A DNA stretch of 64,000 nucleotides from CAYJAY01 sp964368445 (GCA_964368445.1 CAYJAY010000010.1:3469-67468), one strand, 5' to 3'. Positions 35,165 through 44,640 are shown, numbered from the stretch's first letter. Made by a program: numbers and translations. Notes: generated from the letters alone by a model not told the origin.

Positions 35165-36679
35165 CTATTGCTTAATTGTTTTTTTGGATTTATGTCGTTT
35201 CATCGCAAGTTCAAGAATTTTTTCTTGGTCGGCTTGTTCCCTTGAAAGTTCCCCCGTGACGCGTCCTTCGCACATTACAAAGATTCTGTCACACATTCCG
35301 AGTATCTCGGGCATTTCGGAACTAACCATGATTATCGCAAGTCCTTGTTTCGCAAGGTCGCCCATTATCTTATAAATAGAAGCTTTCGCCCCAACGTCGA
35401 CACCTTTGGTCGGCTCGTCCATTATAAGGACTTTCAAATCAGTGTTCAGCGCTTTTGCAACGACAACCTTTTGTTGGTTTCCGCCCGAAAGCGAACTTGC
35501 TTTATCAAAGATAGTAACCGCTTTAACGTCTACATCTTGCGCTAGTTCTTTTGTTTGTTCGAGTTCGTCTTTAATGTCAACAAAAAGTTTTTTGACATAT
35601 CTTTTAATCTCGGGCAACGATATGTTTCTTCCAATACCCCAATCCAAAATCAAACCTTGAAGTTGCCTGTCTTCCGGCAATAGACCGATTCCGTTTTTAA
35701 TTGCTTCACCGGGACTTTTTATCGTTATCTCTTTTCCGTTAAAATGTATCTTTCCGGAACTTAATTTTTCAACCCCAAAGATAGTCTGCATAACTTCGGT
35801 TCTTCCGGCTCCGACAAGCCCCGTTATTCCGACAATCTCTCCGGCTTTAACATTGAAATTAACATTTTTGAAAAAACCTACCCTCGAAAGATCCTCAACC
35901 CTTAAAACTTCGCCGCCAATCTCGACTTCCGGTTTCGGGAACAACTCCTTAATCTCGCGACCAACCATGTGTTTAATCATCTCTTCAGGGGTGATGTTGT
36001 CGATGTCATAACACCCGATATAGTTGGAGTCTCTAAAAATTGTCACACGTGATGCTAAACGATAGATATCTTCCAGTCTATGCGAAATAAATATAATCGA
36101 TTTTCCGTCGTCACGAAGTTTTTCTGAAATTCTATAAAGTTCTTCCGATTCGTTCTTTGTAAGTGCTGCCGTCGGCTCGTCCATTATAATTATTCGCGCG
36201 TTCATCGAAAGAGCTTTCGCAATCTCGACCATCTGTTGTTGTGCAACGCTTAAGCTTCCCATTATATCGGTTGCTTTAAACTCTGCGTTTAAATTGTCCA
36301 AAAGCTCTGTAGCTTGGGCGTTCATCTGTTTCCATTGGATTATGCCGTTTTTAATCTTTTCGTGACCCATAAAGATGTTTTCGGCAACCGAAAGATGTGG
36401 AAAACTCGTCACGTGTTGATATATAGCCGCAATGCCTTGCGAAGCTGCTTCTTTCGGATTTGCTATTTTAACCTTTTTTCCGTCCAACTTCATCTCTCCG
36501 CAATCGGCAAGATGAACACCGGTTATAACCTTTATGAATGTCGATTTCCCCGAACCGTTTTCTCCCATTAATGCGTGGATTTCGCCGGGCTTTAAATTAA
36601 ATTTAACTTCATTTAAAGCTTTAACACCAGGAAACGATTTTGATATTCCGGAAAGCTCCAGTATATATTCAGACATCAA
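35165..36679 (-). CDS. rhaT: Rhamnose ABC importer ATPase (two ABC domains)
   Basis: 504 residues with two ATP-binding cassettes, as in RbsA/MglA. Domain 1: Walker A GENGSGKST near residue 40, signature region LSVAQQQMVEIAKAL, Walker B IIIMDEPTAAL. Domain 2: degenerate Walker A GLVGAGRTE near 286, signature LSGGNQQKVVVAKAL, Walker B VLIMDEPTKGVD. The altered second Walker A is normal for this family. Only 2 bp separate it from rhamnose isomerase upstream. The name follows the rhizobial rhamnose transporter, by context. Confidence 0.88.
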   Translation of the reverse strand: MMSEYILELSGISKSFPGVKALNEVKFNLKPGEIHALMGENGSGKSTFIKVITGVHLADCGEMKLDGKKVKIANPKEAASQGIAAIYQHVTSFPHLSVAENIFMGHEKIKNGIIQWKQMNAQATELLDNLNAEFKATDIMGSLSVAQQQMVEIAKALSMNARIIIMDEPTAALTKNESEELYRISEKLRDDGKSIIFISHRLEDIYRLASRVTIFRDSNYIGCYDIDNITPEEMIKHMVGREIKELFPKPEVEIGGEVLRVEDLSRVGFFKNVNFNVKAGEIVGITGLVGAGRTEVMQTIFGVEKLSSGKIHFNGKEITIKSPGEAIKNGIGLLPEDRQLQGLILDWGIGRNISLPEIKRYVKKLFVDIKDELEQTKELAQDVDVKAVTIFDKASSLSGGNQQKVVVAKALNTDLKVLIMDEPTKGVDVGAKASIYKIMGDLAKQGLAIIMVSSEMPEILGMCDRIFVMCEGRVTGELSREQADQEKILELAMKRHKSKKTIKQ

Positions 36680-36681
36680 AC

Positions 36682-37944
36682 CTATCCTCTCTTTGATTGA
36701 ACGTTTTTGAAATAGTCGTCGATGCTTTCAATAAAGCCGTCTTTAACCTTAACGTCTTTTTGCAAACAATAATAATCCCAAACTGCGCCAAAAGGCATTG
36801 TTTTTCTTTCTTCGTTCAACGCCAAACGTTTGGTGAAATCACCTTCAAGTTCGGCTTTTCTAAGCGATTCAAAATCACAAAGTTCTGCATTAAGCGCCGC
36901 TTTTCTTGCGTTTCTCATTCCGATTGCCCACGCGGCAACTCGATTTATCGAAGCGTCGAAATAGTCGAGGCCAATATGTGTTTTTGATTTATATCCGTGT
37001 CCGACTATTTCATCGAAAATGCTTTGAAGTTCGTTGTCATATGTAATCACGTGGTCGCTATCCCAACGAACGCCACGGCTAACGTGTAGAAGAATATAAT
37101 CGACAAACTGTAAAACGGAACTTATCTTTCCGCTTATCGTTTCGGTTGGGTGAAAATGTCCCGAATCAAGAGTATATCCGATGTTTCGTGAAATTGCATA
37201 TCCAAGCGAAAATTCGTGGCTCGCAACTGTATAACTTTCAACGCCAATTCCAAACAACTTGGATTCTACAGCACACGGAACGAGTTTTTTGTCGATATCA
37301 ACCGAAAAGATTTCATCAAGAGACTTAATCATTCTTTTGCGCCAACTAGCAGCATCTGCACAGGTGTCTTTAAAACCGTCCGGCATCCAAAAGTTTATAG
37401 CACAAGGTTCGCCGATTTGTTTTGCAAATTCAAGGCCGATTTCGCGGCAACGTTTTCCGTGTTCTATCCAAAAGTTTCTTTTTTTATCATCGGTTGAGGA
37501 GAGCGAAAAATCTCCGTCCATCATTGGATGTGAAAAATATGTTGGGTTAAAATCAAGCGCTAGTTTATTTTGTTTTGCAAAATCAATCCAACCGCCAAAC
37601 TGTTCCACTGTATACTGGTCACGGTCTACGCTTTTTCCGTTTTTCTCGGCATAGCTTGCGTGAAGATTAAGCTTTGTTTTTCCGGGGATAAGCGAAACTG
37701 CTTTTTTGATGTCGTCCCGAAGTTCATCGGCATTTCTGGCTCTTCCGGGATAGTTTCCCGTTGTGGAAATTCCTCCGGTCAAACCGCCGACACCGTCGAA
37801 ACCTAAAACATCGTCGCCCTGCCAACACTGCATAGAAACCGCTATCTTGTCCGCACGCTCGATAGCGCTTTCAACATCGATACCTTTTTGAGCATAAACT
37901 TGTTTTGCATATTCAAAACCTTGTAGTATTGTTTTTTCTTGCAT
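36682..37944 (-). CDS. rhaA: L-rhamnose isomerase
   Basis: Converts L-rhamnose to L-rhamnulose. 420 residues, the usual size. Recognisable segments: SMQCWQGDDVLGFDG near residue 37, LNLHASYAEKNGK, LDFNPTYFSHP, INFWMPDGFKD, YTLDSGHFHPTETI (metal ligands) and LLHVSRGVRWDSDHV. It lies 35 bp after the mutarotase gene and 2 bp before the ATPase gene. With mutarotase, importer and aldolase in the same operon the assignment is firm. Confidence 0.95.
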   Translation of the reverse strand: MQEKTILQGFEYAKQVYAQKGIDVESAIERADKIAVSMQCWQGDDVLGFDGVGGLTGGISTTGNYPGRARNADELRDDIKKAVSLIPGKTKLNLHASYAEKNGKSVDRDQYTVEQFGGWIDFAKQNKLALDFNPTYFSHPMMDGDFSLSSTDDKKRNFWIEHGKRCREIGLEFAKQIGEPCAINFWMPDGFKDTCADAASWRKRMIKSLDEIFSVDIDKKLVPCAVESKLFGIGVESYTVASHEFSLGYAISRNIGYTLDSGHFHPTETISGKISSVLQFVDYILLHVSRGVRWDSDHVITYDNELQSIFDEIVGHGYKSKTHIGLDYFDASINRVAAWAIGMRNARKAALNAELCDFESLRKAELEGDFTKRLALNEERKTMPFGAVWDYYCLQKDVKVKDGFIESIDDYFKNVQSKRG

Positions 37945-37979
37945 TATATTTTTTCTCCAATATTCCTAAATTTAAAAAT

Positions 37980-38294
37980 CTATTTATGATAGAAAACCTG
38001 TCTCAACAGAACCGCAGTTCCTGTTTTTTCGTCAATCTCCATCTCCATGACGTCCTTCATATAGACGTTCCATCTATCGACAACTTCGCTTTCGGCTTGG
38101 ATTTTAGAAGCTTTTTCGATGCTTTCACATTCGTAATATCCAAACAATTCATCGTTTACGTTCCAAATAGTATAGTTGTGAATTCCTGCATTATTTAAAA
38201 CTTCCGTCATCTCGGGCCAAATCTCGTCGTGGCGTTTGATGTATTCATCAAGCATTCCGGGCAAAATTTTTGCTTTCCAAGCAAACCTCTCCAT
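37980..38294 (-). CDS. rhaM: L-rhamnose mutarotase
   Basis: 104-residue dimeric ferredoxin-like enzyme that interconverts rhamnose anomers before isomerisation. Family residues are visible: KAKILPGMLDEYIKRHDEIWPEM (catalytic His in RHDEIWPE), IHNYTIWNVNDELFGYYEC and the closing YHK. First gene of the rhamnose operon. GGGAG lies 9 bases before the ATG, and a 22-bp palindromic operator starts 13 bp before the start codon, overlapping the ribosome site region. Confidence 0.93.
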   Translation of the reverse strand: MERFAWKAKILPGMLDEYIKRHDEIWPEMTEVLNNAGIHNYTIWNVNDELFGYYECESIEKASKIQAESEVVDRWNVYMKDVMEMEIDEKTGTAVLLRQVFYHK

Positions 38295-38306
38295 ATACTT
38301 TCTCCC

Positions 38307-38328
38307 TTTATGAAATCGATTTCATAAA
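38307..38328. promoter_or_regulatory. LacI-type operator O1, over the rhaM leader
   Basis: A perfect 22-bp palindrome with core TGAAATCGATTTCA and the central CG typical of LacI-family sites. It lies in the leader directly before the rhaM ribosome site. Its core is identical to that of O2. Confidence 0.85.
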
Positions 38329-38465
38329 TCGTTAAAATTTTTTGAAACCGTCTAGTCGAAACCTCTTTTAAAAGATATAAAAATAAATCAAATTCCAACT
38401 GTAGTTTCAAAAATCTAATGATAAAAAATGATAATCGTTGTTTTTGAATTTCGAATCACAAGACA

Positions 38466-38481
38466 TTGAAATCGATTTCAA
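38466..38481. promoter_or_regulatory. LacI-type operator O2, after the rha promoter
   Basis: A perfect 16-bp palindrome, TTGAAATCGATTTCAA, 13 bp past the -10 box of the leftward rha promoter. Its centre is about 156 bp from the centre of O1, close to 15 helical turns, which would allow a DNA loop. Confidence 0.85.
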
Positions 38482-38494
38482 AAACTTTATGCTT

Positions 38495-38523
38495 ATTTTA
38501 CTCAAACAACATGTAATAGTCAA
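38495..38523 (-). promoter_or_regulatory. Sigma-A promoter of the rhamnose operon
   Basis: On the minus strand TTGACT (38518-38523), a 17-bp spacer and TAAAAT (38495-38500). O2 covers the expected start of transcription. Confidence 0.7.
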
Positions 38524-38668
38524 GGTATTTTCATAACTTTGTTGATTTGTTTAATGTTTTTTGTATTTTTTTGGGCAAAACAACTATAGATTTTGTTGTA
38601 CATCAAGTTAGCTTGTAATAACTCAAATATTATAGTATACTGATTAACGGATTTGGAGATAATTAATT

Positions 38669-39682
38669 ATGAAAAAAAATGTTTCAACAATTTCAGATGT
38701 AGCAAAGCTTGCTAAAGTTTCGAAATCAACGGTGTCACGTGTTATAAATGACATAGGTATCGTTAAAGACGAAACCAAACTTCGCGTGGAAAAAGCGATG
38801 AAAACGTTGAGCTTCGAACCAAACCCCTTAGCACAGAGTATGCGAAAAGGAACCACATATACAATTGGCATCATAATTCCCGACTATGCCAACGTGTTCT
38901 ACGCCACGATGTATAACGAGCTTGATAATATATTAACCGAACATGGTTTTCGTTCGATCATATGTTACACAAAAGGAGATCAACAAAACGAGAAAAAAAG
39001 CGTAACCGACCTTGTGCGTCGCAACATCGATGGAATCATCATGTTTTCATACAACATCGGAAGCGAGGACAGCGGATTTTTTGAAAAACTTTCGAAAAAG
39101 GTGCCTATAGTTTTAATGGACGAATCAGGAAAAAACTGTGACATCTCATGTGTGTACACCGATGGATACGAAGCTTTTTATAACTTGACTACTTTATTGA
39201 TTAAACGCAACCATAAAAGAATAGCTTGTATAAGTTCTTCGGTTTATGCAACGGTTCCGCGACTTAAAGGATATCTTGATGCGTTAAAAGATAATGGGAT
39301 TAAACAGGACCGCGAACTTATCATCCCTTCCGACTTTAGCATGGTCGGCGGATTTGAAAAAGCAAAAGATTTTCTTGCCCTCGACCCTCGCCCAACCGCC
39401 ATTGTTTCGGTGGCTGACTATCCTGCGATTGGGATGGTGTCGGCTTTGACACAGCAAGGAATTAAAATTCCCGAACAAATCGAGGTTATATCGTTCGATA
39501 ACATCGAGTTTTCAAGCTTTTTGCACCCAACACTAACCACAATTGCCCAGCCAACAAAAACTTTGGCACAAGATGCGGTTGAAATTTTGATGAAAAAAAT
39601 CCACAACCCGTCGACACTGTTAGATATAACAAGGGTAGCTTTAAAAGGAGAAATTATCTATCGAGAAACAACAAGGAACTAG
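38669..39682 (+). CDS. LacI-family regulator of the rhamnose operon
   Basis: 337 residues. The N-terminal helix-turn-helix (VSTISDVAKLAKVSKSTVSRVIND) is followed by the hinge helix region (PNPLAQSMRKGTTYTIGIIIPDY) and a sugar-binding-type sensor domain (VPIVLMDESG, VISFDNIEFSSFLHPTLTTIAQP). Divergent from rhaM with two perfect LacI-type operators in between, so it most likely represses rhaM-rhaA-importer-aldolase and releases on rhamnose or rhamnulose. The inducer is inferred from context. Confidence 0.88.
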   Translation: MKKNVSTISDVAKLAKVSKSTVSRVINDIGIVKDETKLRVEKAMKTLSFEPNPLAQSMRKGTTYTIGIIIPDYANVFYATMYNELDNILTEHGFRSIICYTKGDQQNEKKSVTDLVRRNIDGIIMFSYNIGSEDSGFFEKLSKKVPIVLMDESGKNCDISCVYTDGYEAFYNLTTLLIKRNHKRIACISSSVYATVPRLKGYLDALKDNGIKQDRELIIPSDFSMVGGFEKAKDFLALDPRPTAIVSVADYPAIGMVSALTQQGIKIPEQIEVISFDNIEFSSFLHPTLTTIAQPTKTLAQDAVEILMKKIHNPSTLLDITRVALKGEIIYRETTRN

Positions 39683-39740
39683 ATATTTTAATATCTTCTT
39701 TGAATATACAAAAAAAATGCAGTCGTCTGTCGACAGCATT

Positions 39741-39768
39741 ACCCCCTACCGGGGTTTTTTTTGTTTTT
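39741..39768 (+). terminator. Terminator of the LacI-family gene
   Basis: ACCCC and GGGGT enclose a short loop, followed by a run of eight T and TTTTT. The stem is short but GC-rich. Confidence 0.7.
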
Positions 39769-40086
39769 ATGGCACAAATACAGTTTTTAAGTTCAAATCT
39801 TTATATCTCACCAAATCGTTGTATGTACAATTGAATAAACTTTTAACACTTAATTAGTGCAAAGTTCTGAAATATAGAATAAAATCGATATCATAATTTG
39901 AAACTGTGAAATTAAACGAAAAGCCTTCTATGTACATCTTGTACAGTTTTAAATTAATAACTACAACTCATTAAACATAATCAAATACAGTTTAAACAAA
40001 ACATTTAATTATTGTTTGTTCATATCGCCATAAAATCAAATTAATTAAATTTTTCACAATTCATTGTGCAAGTTAAACATTAACAC

Positions 40087-40148
40087 TTGACAACGCAAAA
40101 ATTTTTGATATACTATACACATCGAGTGGTGATACCACCGAACCACTC
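40087..40148 (+). promoter_or_regulatory. Promoter and leader inverted repeat of the PLP-enzyme/importer operon
   Basis: TTGACA (40087-40092), a 16-bp spacer and TATACT (40109-40114). Directly after it GAGTGGT (40124-40130) and ACCACTC (40142-40148) form a 7-bp inverted repeat, with an alternative inner pairing GGT-GAT-ACC. It could be an operator for the FadR-like regulator at the end of the operon or a leader hairpin. Confidence 0.55.
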
Positions 40149-40196
40149 TACCATTCTACCAATCTAAAGCATATAGATAACAAACAGGGGTATAAA

Positions 40197-41381
40197 ATGT
40201 TAAACGAACAAGATAACAACCTAATCAAATTGACCCACTCAGCAGAAGACCCGTATAAATACTATAATGCGGTTGTTCCACCGGTCTGCTTGACATCGCT
40301 TCATGTATATGACACTTTTGAGGAATATGCAAACATCGATGCCACAAGACAAGGGGAATATGTATATGGCAGAAGTTCTAACCCAACCGTTTCTATCTTG
40401 GAAAGCAAGTTAGCACAACTTGAAAACGGAAAAAAAGCTTTGGCCTTTTCTTCCGGAATGGCTGCGGCTACTTCGGCGATAATGGCTGTTTGCAAAGCCG
40501 GTGACCACATCATATGTTTAAGAGATGTGTATCAACCTGTTAAACGGTTTTTAAACAACTATGCCATTCCAAACCTTAACATAACGGTTACATATGTCGA
40601 AGGTGTTGACCTTGTGGAGGTCGAGCAAGCGATAAAACCAAACACTTCGCTTATAATACTTGAAAGTCCCGCAACATTTGTGTTCACAGTATTCGACATA
40701 AAGGCTATCGTTAAAATTGCAAAAAAACATAACATTAAAACGTACATAGACAATACATACTGTACACCGTTGTACCAAAACCCTCTCGACCTTGGTGTTG
40801 ATATAGTTATGCACACGATGTCTAAATACATAGGTGGCCACAGCGACATAATCGGTGGGGCGTTGGTTTCAAACGATGAACAGCTTATGATAAAAATCGC
40901 AACTCAAATACGAGAGTGGTATGGCGGAATAATCGGCCCTATGGAAGGTTGGCTTGCGATGAGGGGACTTAGAACGTTAAGTGTCAGAGTTGAACAACAT
41001 TACAAAAATGCAATGGCGGTCGCAACCTATCTTGAAAACCACTCAAAGGTTAAAAAGGTTAACTACACCGGTCTAGCCTCCCACCCACAAGCAGAGCTGA
41101 TCAAAAATCAGCAGTCGGGACACACGGGGCTTATGAGTTTCGAACTCGATGCGGCACCGGAAAAAGCTGTTGAACTTATCAACAACATGAAATTATTTGG
41201 AAAAGGATGTTCATGGGGCGGCTTTGAAAGCCTCGCTCTTTGTCCTTTATATAACGCAGACAATGAAGAACTTGAGTTCTTAAACTTGAAGGAAAGCAGA
41301 GGGCTCATCCGAATTCATTGCGGACTAGAGGGCGAAAACAACCTTTTACAAGATTTAGAAAATGCATTTGCAAAAATTTAA
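40197..41381 (+). CDS. Cystathionine gamma-synthase/lyase-type PLP enzyme
   Basis: 394 residues of the Cys/Met metabolism PLP family (MetB, MetC, methionine gamma-lyase). Visible: EYVYGRSSNPTVSILESKLAQLE, KALAFSSGMAAATSAIMAV, the PLP-Asp region IKTYIDNTYCTPLYQNPL and the Schiff-base lysine in HTMSKYIGGHSDIIGGALV. The exact reaction cannot be told from motifs. It is encoded 20 bp before a sugar-type binding-protein gene, an unusual pairing that suggests a sulfur- or amino-containing imported substrate; this is inference. Confidence 0.85.
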   Translation: MLNEQDNNLIKLTHSAEDPYKYYNAVVPPVCLTSLHVYDTFEEYANIDATRQGEYVYGRSSNPTVSILESKLAQLENGKKALAFSSGMAAATSAIMAVCKAGDHIICLRDVYQPVKRFLNNYAIPNLNITVTYVEGVDLVEVEQAIKPNTSLIILESPATFVFTVFDIKAIVKIAKKHNIKTYIDNTYCTPLYQNPLDLGVDIVMHTMSKYIGGHSDIIGGALVSNDEQLMIKIATQIREWYGGIIGPMEGWLAMRGLRTLSVRVEQHYKNAMAVATYLENHSKVKKVNYTGLASHPQAELIKNQQSGHTGLMSFELDAAPEKAVELINNMKLFGKGCSWGGFESLALCPLYNADNEELEFLNLKESRGLIRIHCGLEGENNLLQDLENAFAKI

Positions 41382-41401
41382 AAAAACGAAAGAGGAAAAT
41401 C

Positions 41402-42769
41402 ATGAAAAAGAAATTGCTTAGTTTAACACTCGTGCTGGTAATGGTAGTTTCGTTATTCACAGCTTGCGGAGCTCCCACAACCGAACCCGAAACTTCGGGA
41501 GAACAAGAAACGGCAACCGCGGAACCGATTAGATTTTTAGATGTTTCGCCAAGCCCCGCTCGTCAAGAATATTTCGAAACCACCTTCGCAGCTTTTGAAG
41601 CCGAAACCGGAATTGAAGTTATGTATGAAAGCGTTCCTTGGGACGACGCAGCAAACAGACTAACAGTTCTCGGCGCTTCTGGTCAACTTCCCGATGTTAT
41701 GAACGTTTGGGCAGGTTGGCTTGGACAGTTCACCTCGGCCGGTTGGGTAGCGCCGCTTGATGATTACATCGGCGACTCAAGAAGCGAATTCACCGATCTT
41801 ATAACAAACGTTATATGGAAATCGGAACAAGAACTCTATGGCGCAACATACACAGTTCCGGACGGCGTTATGGTTAAAGGCGTTTTTGTTCGTGAAGATT
41901 GGGCGAAAGAAGCAGGATATGAACTAGACCCCGACGCAGGCTGGACATATGAAGAATATTTTGAATTTGTCGAAGCAATGACAGACGAAGAACAAAGACG
42001 TTACGGAACATCATATAGGGGCGCTAGAGGCGCATTCGATCCTATCATGGTTCACCTTCAAGGTTACACAGGCGGAAGAATGTATGACGACGAAGGAAAC
42101 ATTTTAATCGACAGCCCCGAAGCTCTTGAAGCTTTTGAAAGATGGACAGGCCTATATCTCGACGGACACGCTCCCCAAGATTCAGTTAACTGGGGATTCA
42201 CCGAGATGGTTGACAACTTCACAGGCGGTTTGACAGCAACGCTCATCAACGACTCGGAAGTTGCCCCCACATGCGAAGCAAACATGCAACCGGAACAATG
42301 GACAGTTATGCCCATGCCGACAAGCCCGGACGGAAAAATCTACAACACAGTTAACAGCCCATATTCGTACAGCATTTCGGAACAAAGCACAAACAAAGAT
42401 GCCGCATGGCAGCTAATCGAGTTCTTAACTCGTCCCGAAATCAACATCGAATACTGCAAAATGAGCGGACTTATCCCTGTTAAAAAAGACGTTGCAGATG
42501 ACCCAACATACGGTGAAGACGGACCTTACAGCGCATTTGTTAAACAACTTCAAAATCCCAACCTTGTTGTTCCAACATCGTTCGGACCGTTTGATTACAC
42601 AGACATGCACCAAGGCATGATGCACGAAGAAGTCCAAAAATATCTTCTTGGTCAACAAGATTCCGAAACATCACTTACAAACATCACAAACGAACTTGAA
42701 GCTCGCATGATTGCATACCTTGCCGAAAACGAAGGCGCAATGGTAGAAACTCCTAAAGCTATCTCATAA
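41402..42769 (+). CDS. Sugar-type ABC importer, substrate-binding lipoprotein
   Basis: 455 residues. Lipoprotein signal KKKLLSLTLVLVMVVSLFTACGAP with the lipobox cysteine in TAC, an acidic Thr/Glu linker, then a family 1 solute-binding domain (YFETTFAAFEAETGIEVMYESVPW, LPDVMNVWAG, VFVREDWAKEAGY, NKDAAWQLIEFL). This class (CUT1) binds oligosaccharides, glycosides or sugar acids. GAGGAAAATC precedes the ATG. Two permeases follow, but no ATPase gene, so a shared MsmX-type ATPase must be supplied from elsewhere. Substrate is unknown. Confidence 0.88.
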   Translation: MKKKLLSLTLVLVMVVSLFTACGAPTTEPETSGEQETATAEPIRFLDVSPSPARQEYFETTFAAFEAETGIEVMYESVPWDDAANRLTVLGASGQLPDVMNVWAGWLGQFTSAGWVAPLDDYIGDSRSEFTDLITNVIWKSEQELYGATYTVPDGVMVKGVFVREDWAKEAGYELDPDAGWTYEEYFEFVEAMTDEEQRRYGTSYRGARGAFDPIMVHLQGYTGGRMYDDEGNILIDSPEALEAFERWTGLYLDGHAPQDSVNWGFTEMVDNFTGGLTATLINDSEVAPTCEANMQPEQWTVMPMPTSPDGKIYNTVNSPYSYSISEQSTNKDAAWQLIEFLTRPEINIEYCKMSGLIPVKKDVADDPTYGEDGPYSAFVKQLQNPNLVVPTSFGPFDYTDMHQGMMHEEVQKYLLGQQDSETSLTNITNELEARMIAYLAENEGAMVETPKAIS

Positions 42770-42787
42770 TCACCTTTTATAGATCTA

Positions 42788-42821
42788 TTTGAGGAATAAC
42801 TCTTGTGGGTTATTCCTCAAA
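42788..42821 (+). promoter_or_regulatory. Hairpin between binding-protein and permease genes
   Basis: A perfect 13-bp stem (42788-42800 with 42809-42821, containing GAGGAATAAC) and no following T-run. Such a stem after a binding-protein gene usually protects the upstream mRNA or attenuates read-through, giving more binding protein than permease. Confidence 0.65.
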
Positions 42822-42886
42822 TACTATAATATATTTCAGTCCACTGTATTTAAATTGACTTCAACAAAAAAAGGAATTCGTGTAGT

Positions 42887-43798
42887 ATGAAAAACAGAAA
42901 AACACTTAACAAGAATAAGACGAATTTTGAACCGTATTTATTTTTATTACCGACTGTGTTATTGTTGTTGTTTATGTTTGGCTATCCCCTTATAAACAAC
43001 TTTATTATGGCTTTTCAAGATTATAAATTAACAGCACCGAATGATATTGAATTTAACGGTATCAACAACTTCATCAAACTCTTCACCGACCCAACAACCG
43101 ATATCGGAATGGTGTTTTGGAATTCTATCGTTTATGTTGTTGTATCGGTTGTGTGCCAATTTTTATTTGGCATGACGTTAGCACTTGCATTAAAAAAGAA
43201 GTTTAGAGGACGCGGTTTATATCAATCGATCGTGTTTTTGCCGTGGGCATTTTCCGCATTTGTAATTGGTATAATGTTCCGTTGGTCTTTCAACGGTGAA
43301 TATGGCGTCGTTAATGACATATTGATTAACCTAGGACTTATCGAAAAACACATTGCGTGGCTTGGAACGCCGGGGCTTTCGCTTTTGGTGGTTATCCTCG
43401 CCATGATTTGGATGGGTGTTCCGTTCTTTGCGATAATGTATCTTGCGGCACTTCAATCTATTCCGGCGGATATCTATGAAGCTGCCGACATCGATGGTTG
43501 TGGAGCGATTAAAAAATTCTTTTCGATAACGCTTCCCTACATAAAACCAACAATAATAATGACGTTACTTTTAAGAACTATATGGATATTCAATTCGTTC
43601 GATTTGATTGTTGTTATAACAAACGGAGGTCCGGCAAGTAGCTCGCAAACACTTCCGTCATACATGTACACCAGAGCGTTTTCAAGCTATGACTTTGGTT
43701 TGGCTTCTGCTCTTGGCGTTATTTTGATGGTTTCGCTGATTTTATATGCTCTGTTCTTCCTTAAAATAACAAACTATAACAAGGCTGGTGACTTCTAA
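42887..43798 (+). CDS. Sugar ABC importer permease 1 (MalF type)
   Basis: 303 residues with about six membrane helices: YLFLLPTVLLLLFMFGYPLINNFIMAF is the first. The EAA loop contacting the ATPase reads PADIYEAADIDGCGAIKKFFSITLPYIKPT. It ends with NYNKAGDF and overlaps the next permease start (TAATG). An AAAGGAA ribosome site precedes the ATG. It forms a heterodimer with the next gene product. Confidence 0.9.
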   Translation: MKNRKTLNKNKTNFEPYLFLLPTVLLLLFMFGYPLINNFIMAFQDYKLTAPNDIEFNGINNFIKLFTDPTTDIGMVFWNSIVYVVVSVVCQFLFGMTLALALKKKFRGRGLYQSIVFLPWAFSAFVIGIMFRWSFNGEYGVVNDILINLGLIEKHIAWLGTPGLSLLVVILAMIWMGVPFFAIMYLAALQSIPADIYEAADIDGCGAIKKFFSITLPYIKPTIIMTLLLRTIWIFNSFDLIVVITNGGPASSSQTLPSYMYTRAFSSYDFGLASALGVILMVSLILYALFFLKITNYNKAGDF

Positions 43799-44640
43799 TG
43801 AACAGAAAAACACAAAATATTCTAGTTGGAACGTTAAGATTTATAATTCTTGCGGTGTTCCTTTTAATGGTTGTTCTTCCGATATATTGGATGGTCATAA
43901 CGTCGCTTAAAACAAACCCCGAAATTATAAATGCGCACGAGATAACATATTTCCCAAAAGTTTTCACGTTTGAAAACTACGCCTCGCTTTTTGAAATGTT
44001 CAACTACAACGAACTGCTTAAAAACAGCGTTATCGTGTCTGTTTCAAGTGCGCTTTGCGTAACGTTTCTTTCGATACTTGGCGGCTATGGGTTGGCACGA
44101 TATAAATTCAAAGGAAAAACATCGGTTTTGATTTTTTTCCTGTTAACACAGATGATCCCCGGAATTTTAGTTATCATTCCTCTATACATAATGTTCGCGC
44201 AAGTGGGGCTTATAAACACCCATCTTGGACTAATTATTTTCTATCTCATCGCCAACTTGCCGTTTTGCGTTATAACGATGCGATCTTTCTTTGAAAGAAT
44301 ACCATATACGTTGGAAGAAGCCGCAAAGGTGGACGGTTGCACAAAGTTTCAAAGCCTTTGGAAGATAGTCTTGCCGATAATGCTTCCCGGAATCGTTGCG
44401 GTATTCGTGTTTGCGTTTATAGGAGCGTGGAACGAACTGATTGCGGGAACCATTTTCATCAGCACCCCGGACATGTGGACAATTCCTGTTGGGCTTAAAT
44501 CTTTGATAGGTAAGTACAACGTTCAATGGGGCGTTTTGATGGCGGGTGGTGTTCTAGCACTTTTGCCAACCGCGATTATGTTCGCTTTAATGCAAAGATT
44601 TGTTGTCGAAGGGTTGACAGCAGGGGCTGTTAAAGAGTAG
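43798..44640 (+). CDS. Sugar ABC importer permease 2 (MalG type)
   Basis: 280 residues, six membrane helices. The EAA loop is PYTLEEAAKVDGCTKFQSLWKIVLPIMLPG. Also typical are LPIYWMVITSLKTNPEI near the N-terminus and the C-terminal FVVEGLTAGAVKE. Coupled by overlap to permease 1. No ATPase follows; the next gene is the FadR-type regulator. Confidence 0.9.
   Translation: MNRKTQNILVGTLRFIILAVFLLMVVLPIYWMVITSLKTNPEIINAHEITYFPKVFTFENYASLFEMFNYNELLKNSVIVSVSSALCVTFLSILGGYGLARYKFKGKTSVLIFFLLTQMIPGILVIIPLYIMFAQVGLINTHLGLIIFYLIANLPFCVITMRSFFERIPYTLEEAAKVDGCTKFQSLWKIVLPIMLPGIVAVFVFAFIGAWNELIAGTIFISTPDMWTIPVGLKSLIGKYNVQWGVLMAGGVLALLPTAIMFALMQRFVVEGLTAGAVKE

Larger units (their letters stand above)
39683..40196. 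other. 514-bp intergenic stretch: terminator, AT-rich filler, promoter
   Basis: It holds the regulator's terminator at its left end and the promoter of the PLP-enzyme operon at its right end. The 330 bp between them are AT-rich; no reading frame, repeat or structured RNA was recognised. Confidence 0.5.

Noticed and set aside
40070..40092. Rex-type site GTTAAACATTAAC before the PLP-enzyme operon
   Set aside because: The half-sites are 3 bp apart instead of 4 and the outer bases do not match.
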